In this document: positions 35,910-43,760 of the stretch, piece by piece
Layout: every line of letters begins with the position of its first letter
Numbering within the stretch: the stretch's first letter is position 1
Notes under the pieces: model-generated
What the model was told of the DNA's origin: nothing
The model's input: only the letters and a program-made list of their open reading frames with translations
Database searches by the model: none
Source of the DNA: JAGVIE01 sp964520905
GTDB lineage: Bacteria; Bacteroidota; Ignavibacteria; UBA10030; SZUA-254
NCBI GenBank assembly: GCA_964520905.1
Contig: CAZFQL010000018.1
Coordinates: 6,645-70,644, forward strand
Reading direction: 5' to 3'
Length of the DNA stretch: 64,000 nt
Made by a program: the position numbers and the translations under genes

Positions 35910-36782
35910 TTACAATACATCATCTTTTCGGACTATTAGTAAATCATGCTCAGTTAATAAATAAATTTTATTGCCAGCTATGGTGATATCTTGAATATTA
36001 TTACACCCGCTGAACAAACTACCAAGGAAGAACTCAAAAACCTTTTTTCCTTTATTATCTAATTCATACAACATACATGAATCAATTACTACAATACTGT
36101 CATTGTCTATTGTAAACGCTTTTAAATCCTTAAATAGACCTTTTCCGAACGACCTAAGATAATTACCAAAAACATCAAAAGCAATTATTTCGTTCATATC
36201 TTGAATATAAATATAATCATGGCTATCTATACGCATTTTTCGAGGGCTTCGCAATTTTCCTCTACCTGCTTCATTGCCACCAATTATGCGTTCTATGGCA
36301 TTTAATGAGGAGATTTTGACCAGCCGTTTATTTTCATCGTCTAAAATAAATAGTTTGCCGAAACTAGATATGCCAATACTTATTGGATATCCAAAGATAC
36401 GCGCTACTCTCTCACTATTCCCTTCAGATGGAATTAATGATATGAGATTAAGATTCTGATCGAATCGTAGAACACGACGGTTACCATAATCAGCAACGTA
36501 TATGTCTAAACCGTTCGGTGAGATGACATCGTGGGGTCTATCGAGGGCGGTTGTAGACCAGCCATAGCCACCCACGCGAGTAATGATTTTACCATCCGGC
36601 GCAAGCTTAACTATTTCATCTGCCCCAGCATCACAAACATAAATATTACCCTTTGGATCAATCGCCAACGCTGAAGCTGATTTAAATCCTCGGGCTATCG
36701 TATCTATTCTAACATTGTCAATCTGTGCATACATCAAACCCGCTAAACAACAGGTCAGACTAACAATAAATAACAGCCGCAT
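35910..36782 (-). CDS. Exported NHL-repeat beta-propeller protein
   Basis: 290 residues from the ATG at 36782, which starts a signal peptide ('MRLLFIVSLTCCLAGLMYAQ'); a TTG 11 codons earlier would overlap the upstream gene. NHL-type repeats are clear: 'SALAIDPKGNIYVCDAGADE', 'LDIYVADYGNRRVLRFD', 'GKLFILDDENKRLVKI', 'HDYIYIQDMNEI'. The repeats form a propeller that usually binds ligands or proteins. No sorting domain, so probably periplasmic. Starts next to the stop of the PIG-L-like gene. Confidence 0.8.
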   Translation of the reverse strand: MRLLFIVSLTCCLAGLMYAQIDNVRIDTIARGFKSASALAIDPKGNIYVCDAGADEIVKLAPDGKIITRVGGYGWSTTALDRPHDVISPNGLDIYVADYGNRRVLRFDQNLNLISLIPSEGNSERVARIFGYPISIGISSFGKLFILDDENKRLVKISSLNAIERIIGGNEAGRGKLRSPRKMRIDSHDYIYIQDMNEIIAFDVFGNYLRSFGKGLFKDLKAFTIDNDSIVVIDSCMLYELDNKGKKVFEFFLGSLFSGCNNIQDITIAGNKIYLLTEHDLLIVRKDDVL

Positions 36783-36811
36783 ATCAGTAAGTAATTTTAA
36801 AATTATAATTA

Positions 36812-39163
36812 TCAATACGAAACAATATTTGCAAGTATTTTATGTGCCCCCGGATTGATATTCATTAATTGATAGTTTAAGGCTAACCCTATATAAGTAA
36901 TTTTTCTATGATATATTTTATTTGATATTAGCAAGGGGTCGCCAGTCGCTGCCACTTTGATTGGTAGTTCATAATCGTGAGAATTATAAATAAGAATTCT
37001 ATTCTTGCTTTTAATAAATATCCATCCATCAAAATCAGCAGAGCTTATGATGTTGGGTAGATTAACCAATTGACTGGTTGAATCTATTTCAACATCAAGC
37101 TGTGCATCGAATGTGAATGTTTTATTCAGGTATAAGCGTTGTATCAATGGTGCTTTGTTCCAGTCGACAGCATCTTGTTCAAGTATTATAACATGACCAC
37201 CCTTCTCAAGAAATCGTTCAATATTAGCATTATAGAATAGCAGGAACTCAGTAGATTGTGGCATCGGCGAATCTATGATCAGCGCATCCAGAGAATCCAT
37301 GAGAGATGGATCAGGAATATTATTCAACAAATCCACCTTATCGAATCCGATTCGTGTAAGCGCTAAAGATACCGGACTACCGGAGAATCTCGACAATAAT
37401 CCAATCCGTTTATTAAAATCTGCCTTTACCTCAAATTTACGAACAGCAAAATTCGCAACATGGATTCCACCAAAAGATAACGTAACAAGATATTCTCCAT
37501 CGGAAGGCTTTTTTTCCCATACCAATGGGATGGAAAGAAGAGCCGTTGAATCTTTCTTATTTAATAAAACCCTTTTTTTATCAATCGTTACAATCGTATC
37601 ATCTATACTTAGATAATCTGAAATACCATCTCTTGAATGATTGGTCAGTTTTACAACAATATTCTCTCTGCTTCCGTACCTTATTATTGGAGTCATAACT
37701 TCAGCAGTAAAACGCGGTGCTATCTGAAGCGAAAGATTTATCGTATAGATAAATCTTTTCGCCATCGATGAATCCGTAGAAACAATAAATATTTGCAATG
37801 TCTTGCCGATTGTATTTTTATCCAATCCATATATTTCATCAGGGTAAGTATATTCGGATTGTTGAGGTGATATAAAGCGGAATGTTTCCCCAAGTGTAAG
37901 CGGAAGCTGTTTCCGGTTGTCTTCGTTGACAATCCATCCCTTGTCCACGTCTGGAATTACCATCATCAATTGATCCCCTGGACGATGACCCGATATAGAA
38001 TCTACACGGAAATAAGTTAATTGTCTATTGCAAAGTATTGTGTCGCTAATTGTATAATAAACCTTAACATCAAGCAATGTATTGTTAAGCTGGTTAACGT
38101 TGTGTTTCCATCCTACAAAAGTTCTCAATTCATAATGCTTTAGATTATCTTTATCTCTTGATATTGCACTAATATCCTTCATAATTTGAGTTAATCGGAG
38201 TAAGAAGTCATTCTTTTCAACTGCGCCGATTCTGCCTTGTCGGATTTTTATTAGTATGTCTGAAGTAAGTTTTGCTATTTTATTTTCAATTCTAATCAGG
38301 TGTTTTTCTGATAGATGGTTTAACTTTGTAAGCGATATCTTTCGTTCCTTCGCACGCGAAAAAATAAGCGAATATCTTGGCATACATTGGGAATACCATT
38401 CCATCCGCTGGAGTAAGATGGATTCGTAAAACTGTTCCGCTAAGTGACCGATCTCGGTTGGTGTTTCTTTATACTTTTGAATAACCGTCTTAACTGGAAA
38501 TTGATATCCCGAAAGCGATGAATCATCTATCAATACCCTGTCAACACTCCATTGTGGAAATTGCGAATTATTGGTTGTATTTAAATCTCTCACAGTCTCT
38601 AACAAGTCAGATTTTATGATGTTAGTGAGTATACTATGCTTCCCCATTTCCAAATCGCGTGCAACTATAATCATATCCGGTTTAAATTCAGAGATGACTT
38701 TCATAAGACGGTAGCTCATCGAGTCCGCTTGCCATTCTTGCCGAACACGAAGCGAATCCCGTGCTGAAATGATGTCTGGGAATGATAAGAAATATGCCTT
38801 ACCGCCAATAAACGAGATAGCTCGAGATGCCTCCATACGTTTTTTTGAAGCACGTGTGTGGGGATACTCTATTAATGCATCCGCTTCACCATTTGTGATG
38901 TAAACGCTCAAGATATTCGCACCATGCTCAAACCTGAGATATGCCAAACTTGCTAAATCTTCATATCCTGGTTTGATTGAAATACTTAATATATTTAAGT
39001 TCTTCTGTAATTCGAGCGCATTTTGATAAACAGCCCATTGCCCAGTCTCAGGTAGAAATGAATTTCCCTGCTGTGATGTACTTTTTAGGAAGGTGAGATG
39101 AGTGAATATTACGAAAAGTGAGAAATACAGAATGGGCTGTCGAGTTACCGACAGCCCTTCCAT
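36812..39163 (-). CDS. PIG-L-like deacetylase homologue with lost metal site
   Basis: 783 residues from the ATG at 39163, which begins a signal-peptide-like segment; a TTG at 39202 is the alternative. The N-terminal domain follows the PIG-L (LmbE) plan: 'LNILSISIKPGYEDLASLAY', 'VYITNGEAD', 'RMEASRAISFIGGKAYFLSF' and 'FKPDMIIVA'. The zinc motif HPDDE is replaced by 'KPGYED' and the later GHHTAS-type motif by 'GKHSIL', so it should not bind zinc normally. The last 500 residues are beta-rich, as in the long PIG-L proteins of Bacteroidota. Probably an exported non-enzymatic binding protein. A stable hairpin overlaps codons 3-12. Confidence 0.7.
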   Translation of the reverse strand: MEGLSVTRQPILYFSLFVIFTHLTFLKSTSQQGNSFLPETGQWAVYQNALELQKNLNILSISIKPGYEDLASLAYLRFEHGANILSVYITNGEADALIEYPHTRASKKRMEASRAISFIGGKAYFLSFPDIISARDSLRVRQEWQADSMSYRLMKVISEFKPDMIIVARDLEMGKHSILTNIIKSDLLETVRDLNTTNNSQFPQWSVDRVLIDDSSLSGYQFPVKTVIQKYKETPTEIGHLAEQFYESILLQRMEWYSQCMPRYSLIFSRAKERKISLTKLNHLSEKHLIRIENKIAKLTSDILIKIRQGRIGAVEKNDFLLRLTQIMKDISAISRDKDNLKHYELRTFVGWKHNVNQLNNTLLDVKVYYTISDTILCNRQLTYFRVDSISGHRPGDQLMMVIPDVDKGWIVNEDNRKQLPLTLGETFRFISPQQSEYTYPDEIYGLDKNTIGKTLQIFIVSTDSSMAKRFIYTINLSLQIAPRFTAEVMTPIIRYGSRENIVVKLTNHSRDGISDYLSIDDTIVTIDKKRVLLNKKDSTALLSIPLVWEKKPSDGEYLVTLSFGGIHVANFAVRKFEVKADFNKRIGLLSRFSGSPVSLALTRIGFDKVDLLNNIPDPSLMDSLDALIIDSPMPQSTEFLLFYNANIERFLEKGGHVIILEQDAVDWNKAPLIQRLYLNKTFTFDAQLDVEIDSTSQLVNLPNIISSADFDGWIFIKSKNRILIYNSHDYELPIKVAATGDPLLISNKIYHRKITYIGLALNYQLMNINPGAHKILANIVSY
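39134..39157 (-). repeat. Perfect hairpin at the start of the PIG-L-like gene
   Basis: GGGCTGTCG (39134-39142 on the plus strand) pairs with CGACAGCCC (39149-39157), loop of six. It lies 35 bases after the porV stop but within the first codons of the next gene; no T-run follows on the minus strand. It may be a terminator of the upstream genes or limit translation of this one. Confidence 0.6.
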
Positions 39164-39191
39164 TTTTATGATGGTATAAATTAGAGAATGC

Positions 39192-40238
39192 TTAGAATCC
39201 AAGCTTTACTGAGAATATATTATTCCCATCGAAGTAGTCAACTTGTCGATAAGCATAATCAAGTGTCATATCAACACCAGCGGCTTTATAATACACACCA
39301 AAGCCGAATGCACCGCCAAATATCTTTTCATCTGCAGTGGCTTGCGGTACTAATCCTACTCCGGCTCGGGCAAACAGCTTTACGGCATCCAACAAATAGC
39401 CGTACTCACCGCCTATTTTATATTCATCGAGGAACAGATTATTATTGGTGAAAGCTCCGTTAAGTTTCCATGACATATTTTCACCAATCTTCTGACCGTA
39501 GGCTACACCGATCTCGACAAGCGAGGGAAGCTCAAAACTCGCGGCTTCGATCTTATATTTCTGCTCGGGTCTTCTGCCGTCTGTTGAAGTTGCATTCCTG
39601 TATAAACCGGGACCACCGAATTGCATCTGCGGACCAATGTTCTTAATGACGACACCGAGTTCCAAGCCCGATATCCCAACTAAGTTAGTATACTGGACAC
39701 CGACATCGAAAGCAATTCCTGTTGCAGAAACTTGATCGATCTGTTCAGAAATAAGTTTAGCAGTTAAACCGACCGATATAGCATCGGTTAATGCCCGTGC
39801 ATATGTTAATCCGGTTGTAATATAAGTTGGTGAGAAATAACGGCCGGATTCACCTTCAGGATCAGCCTCAGTGGTTAATGGTATATCACCAAAATTTATA
39901 GATTTAACACTAAGACCAATGTTACCGAAACTACCGAATGAAGCCCCAATAGCACCATAGCTGACATTGATATCGGCTATATATGACATTGTTGAAAACA
40001 TTCCTTCTGCTGAATACGAAAGATGACCTAATCCAGCAGGATTCCAGTAAATAGCTTCGGTACCATACGAGTTCGCAATTGTAGATCCACCCATTGCAAG
40101 ATCACGTGCACCGACTGGGATTAATAGTTCTGGTGCAGCTGATGTTCCTATTCTCTTATTCTGCGCCTCTGCCGTGACGAAGAGTGATAATATCACCACG
40201 CAGAGTAATAAGATTTTTACGATTCCTATGTTTTTCAT
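39192..40238 (-). CDS. PorV/PorQ-family outer-membrane protein
   Basis: 348 residues from the ATG at 40238 (AGAGGAG upstream; longer starts lack a signal peptide). Signal peptide followed by 'LLIPVGARDLAMGGSTIA' and 'AIYWNPAGLG', the signature of the PorV/UPF0164 family. The barrel ends in 'NIFSVKLGF'. PorV shuttles T9SS cargo at the outer membrane. It comes right after a T9SS surface protein and a TonB receptor, a recurrent trio in this bacterial group, so it may serve that cargo specifically. Confidence 0.88.
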   Translation of the reverse strand: MKNIGIVKILLLCVVILSLFVTAEAQNKRIGTSAAPELLIPVGARDLAMGGSTIANSYGTEAIYWNPAGLGHLSYSAEGMFSTMSYIADINVSYGAIGASFGSFGNIGLSVKSINFGDIPLTTEADPEGESGRYFSPTYITTGLTYARALTDAISVGLTAKLISEQIDQVSATGIAFDVGVQYTNLVGISGLELGVVIKNIGPQMQFGGPGLYRNATSTDGRRPEQKYKIEAASFELPSLVEIGVAYGQKIGENMSWKLNGAFTNNNLFLDEYKIGGEYGYLLDAVKLFARAGVGLVPQATADEKIFGGAFGFGVYYKAAGVDMTLDYAYRQVDYFDGNNIFSVKLGF

Positions 40239-40304
40239 AGTTAAATCTCCTCTTATTAAGCAAATTAGTTTCATTATTTGAGTCTTCAAAGAAGTCTGCA
40301 TGGC

Positions 40305-43300
40305 TTAAAATACTCCTGGAACTTCTTGTTCTTGAATAATTGCAACTTTCAATGTTTTCGTCGTCCCAATATCGGGCATGTCGATATATACGATATACAT
40401 TCCGCTGGCTACCGGGAATCGATCGTTATTGGTCAGATTCCAACGGAAAAATTGAGATGGATCATTTTTTTCTTCTTTATATACAAGTTGACCCGCGAGA
40501 TTGAATATCCGGAATATCGCTCTTGTTGGAAGATTGTTAAAAGTAACAAACTTCTGAGTTGTTTGTATCTCTGCAGAATTGAAGGCATAATAAGGATTCG
40601 GGAAGACTTTGATATTATTCTTCGCATCTGATTTTTGAAGATCCGCTGAAAATGTGCTCTTATAATTCTTTGTGTCAAATCTCCAGAGATCCTCGAGAGT
40701 TAGTACTTTTGTAGCAGTGATACGCCAAACATCTCCATCGTTGTATGCTGGTTTTCCTGCATCTGTCAATACATACCAACCAGCATAGAGTACTGGTTTA
40801 CCGCCTGTCCAATTAAGATTCGTTCCAACATATTCAGATTTTTCAGTCGCGGTGTAACTTTCATCGACAAAGAAGAAATATTCTCGATTGCCACTAGCCC
40901 CAGCCGGAGCCCAAATACTGTCATATGTCGAACTTCCAGATTGTTCCATAAACAGAAAATCAATCTGACGTTCATTGTCAGGATCAGTTACATCCCATAC
41001 GGTGAACGGTTGAGGGAAAAACCCAATGTAAGCAGCACTACCTGTCGCGGTGGTTCGTCTATAATCGTACGCATTTTGCCCTTGAACTTTGTTAAATCTA
41101 ACTTCTACTGTTTTTTTAACATCATATGGCAAAATTGTGCTTCCACGGAAATTATAACCAACATCAAGTCCACCACCAAAAGTACTTCCACCCCAATCAA
41201 TACCTTCCCAATTCAAATTAGTAGATGGTAAGTATTGTTGGCTCGATATTTCCTGACCCGGTACCCAGTATGGACTTGCCGAGAATCCGAACCTGAAACC
41301 ATCTAATATTTTGTTCGCCGGATCGATAACATAATTATCATTTATTGGTATAGAGACAACACCTTTTGTAGTATTATAGAGAGACCATTGAATATTGGGA
41401 AATTTCAATGTATCACCTTCAAATACTACTTCTATAGAATCAGGCGCTGCCAATCTTATTTCGTATGTATCACCTGTTATTTTCGTCGGGTCAATTATTC
41501 TGAAATCAATCTTAGCATCCGCAATACCGGTCACGTGAGCTGCTTCTATGGTCTCATCGTAAGAAGCGTGATATCGAGTACCCACCTGCGGGTATTTTGG
41601 TCTGATCGTCATAACATTAACAACAGATTCCAGTGATTTCGGTAAATAACCTGATTGTGTTGCAACACTATATGCAGTTACTGCGAAATAATATTCTTGA
41701 CCATTACTCAATTGATCAACATCGAGAACATAATCACGTTTAATTTGAATGTTTCGTGTAATCCCGCTGTTAGTTCCAAATTGAACAGGCAAATTCAATA
41801 TCTGACCTGAGTTTGGCTCAAATTGCTCATCAAGTACAACCGTTGGATCAGTTGCCAAATCGTAGGTTGCTATCCGAACAGCTTGTGATAAGCCAGAACT
41901 TACACTGGGCAATTGATAAACATTGTATCCCTCAAATTTATATGCGCCAGGTTCTTTAACTTCTGTTTCAATTTTATTCACGCTTTGCAGGTTGCTTCCC
42001 CATTCGAGAATGATCTCACGATTTAATTCTGCGAAAGTAACTCTCGGTGCATCAGGCGCTTTCGGAACTTGGAAAAGAGCATCGTACGTATTCTGAACGA
42101 ATCTATCATTAAATTTCATAACTGCAATGCTCGATAGCCGATCTGCACCCATTCCACCAACCGTTCCGACTACTATCTCTTGCGTGTCAGCAGGTGCTAA
42201 AGAAAAAGGTCCACTGTTGAGAACAATTCGCCTGTCGCCAAGTGCGAATGAATAATCTTCTCCTAGACCATCGAGGAATCCGGTACGTGCTACAGGATCA
42301 CCCGATAATGGAAATTTGCTTATCGGGTATCCCGGTGGATGATCATAATATTTATCCGGAGATTTTGAATCATCGGGAACAAATCCACGAAGCATCTTCC
42401 ACCATCGCAAACCGCCTTCATAATTAAAATCAGGATCGCTGATAGCGCTACCTGCGGCAAAATATGCAAATGACGACATACCAAGATTTTTCTTTCCGCC
42501 GACTTTTTTCAGATCAAAAATGCCGGTATCCGATGGTGCACCTGCTACAAGAGGTCCTTGCAGGAAATCGTAACCTGCAGCCGGTGGTGGTAACTTGAAT
42601 TTTGTAAATTCGGCATCAATTGCATTGCCGTTATATACAAACCCTAAACTTAGAAGAGAATCACATCCGGAAAGATCATCACCAAAGGCACCAACATCGG
42701 GATCAGACCATTGCGCAATGTACATGCTGTCGACGTAGAATGATCCTTTCTGACCGCTTCCTACATTGACACCGCCTTTGTTAATAATTTTTATTTTCTT
42801 GAAATATAAATTACCCATGGCATCGGTTCGTTTATATCCCCATAATGTAGCTTGAACTTCCAAACCGATAGGGTAACTGCCAAAAAGACCAAGTGTCGCT
42901 GTTTCATTAAGGTCGTTATAAACAGTCCAAATTACCTGATCGGCTGGTGAATTCGGGTCCGATCCTGCTAATCCCGGTTCATCATAACTTCCCACGATAA
43001 GAGAATCTACAGTAAACAAAGGTCCACTCGCCTCATCGTAATTAAACGCAGGTGGGTTTTGATATCCGAGTGTTCCGTTCCGCTCGATGTACGGCGCTCC
43101 GTACTGCACGGGCCATTCGTTCCAATCAGTCTGGTATTGGCTTGTGACGGCTTCCATTTGTGCGGTCGTTACATCGCCTACCAATATTTCATTAACTCCG
43201 GCGGCATCAAGTTTCAGTTCATCGGCAGACATTGCTTTGTAGTCTCTGCGAATTCTGTAGATGCGAACATCGGCATCAGAACGGCTTACAGCTACTGCCA

Positions 43301-43706
43301 ATGAATCCATCCCGACTATACGGCCCTCAACGGTTCCAACATTATACGTTTGACCACCAATCCTGATAAGTTGCAAGGGCGCTTCCTGTGTATGAGCGGC
43401 ATCGAGGTAAGCTTTTCCGCCCCACACGATACCGTCCGAATAAATTACCCACTTAGTTCCTCGTGGAAAAATACCACCATCTAAAGCTCCGGATGATGGA
43501 TCACTTGATTCACCGTCTGCGCGGTACCATGTTGTGAAGTTATTGATATTCAACATAGCATGCAACGGTGATCCGGTGGGTTTCAAAAGCGATTGCAATT
43601 TATTGTCAGAAGTATTCTTTGGTCTCTCGGCATTCGCAGTCGAGAGATTAAAAATACTTAGAATGATAATCAAACCAAGAAAGGTTTTTATGGTTATTGT
43701 TCTCAT
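40305..43706 (-). CDS. Large T9SS-dependent cell-surface protein
   Basis: 1,133 residues from the ATG at 43706 (AAGGAG nine bases upstream). Signal peptide to about residue 27, then a long beta-rich ectodomain with many Asp, Asn, Gly and Tyr, a fibronectin-III-like part around 'YNVYQLPSV ... GQEYYFAVTAYS' (about 590-700), and a C-terminal T9SS-type sorting domain starting 'IKVFPNPYYAFNS' and ending 'LKVAIIQEQEVPGVF'. No catalytic motif. It lies between the TonB receptor and PorV and is probably a surface partner of the receptor. Confidence 0.8.
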   Translation of the reverse strand: MRTITIKTFLGLIIILSIFNLSTANAERPKNTSDNKLQSLLKPTGSPLHAMLNINNFTTWYRADGESSDPSSGALDGGIFPRGTKWVIYSDGIVWGGKAYLDAAHTQEAPLQLIRIGGQTYNVGTVEGRIVGMDSLAVAVSRSDADVRIYRIRRDYKAMSADELKLDAAGVNEILVGDVTTAQMEAVTSQYQTDWNEWPVQYGAPYIERNGTLGYQNPPAFNYDEASGPLFTVDSLIVGSYDEPGLAGSDPNSPADQVIWTVYNDLNETATLGLFGSYPIGLEVQATLWGYKRTDAMGNLYFKKIKIINKGGVNVGSGQKGSFYVDSMYIAQWSDPDVGAFGDDLSGCDSLLSLGFVYNGNAIDAEFTKFKLPPPAAGYDFLQGPLVAGAPSDTGIFDLKKVGGKKNLGMSSFAYFAAGSAISDPDFNYEGGLRWWKMLRGFVPDDSKSPDKYYDHPPGYPISKFPLSGDPVARTGFLDGLGEDYSFALGDRRIVLNSGPFSLAPADTQEIVVGTVGGMGADRLSSIAVMKFNDRFVQNTYDALFQVPKAPDAPRVTFAELNREIILEWGSNLQSVNKIETEVKEPGAYKFEGYNVYQLPSVSSGLSQAVRIATYDLATDPTVVLDEQFEPNSGQILNLPVQFGTNSGITRNIQIKRDYVLDVDQLSNGQEYYFAVTAYSVATQSGYLPKSLESVVNVMTIRPKYPQVGTRYHASYDETIEAAHVTGIADAKIDFRIIDPTKITGDTYEIRLAAPDSIEVVFEGDTLKFPNIQWSLYNTTKGVVSIPINDNYVIDPANKILDGFRFGFSASPYWVPGQEISSQQYLPSTNLNWEGIDWGGSTFGGGLDVGYNFRGSTILPYDVKKTVEVRFNKVQGQNAYDYRRTTATGSAAYIGFFPQPFTVWDVTDPDNERQIDFLFMEQSGSSTYDSIWAPAGASGNREYFFFVDESYTATEKSEYVGTNLNWTGGKPVLYAGWYVLTDAGKPAYNDGDVWRITATKVLTLEDLWRFDTKNYKSTFSADLQKSDAKNNIKVFPNPYYAFNSAEIQTTQKFVTFNNLPTRAIFRIFNLAGQLVYKEEKNDPSQFFRWNLTNNDRFPVASGMYIVYIDMPDIGTTKTLKVAIIQEQEVPGVF

Positions 43707-43760
43707 GGTTTGCAACTCCTTATAATTTGTCGAATCAATTATTTTTTTCCCGATCGATAA

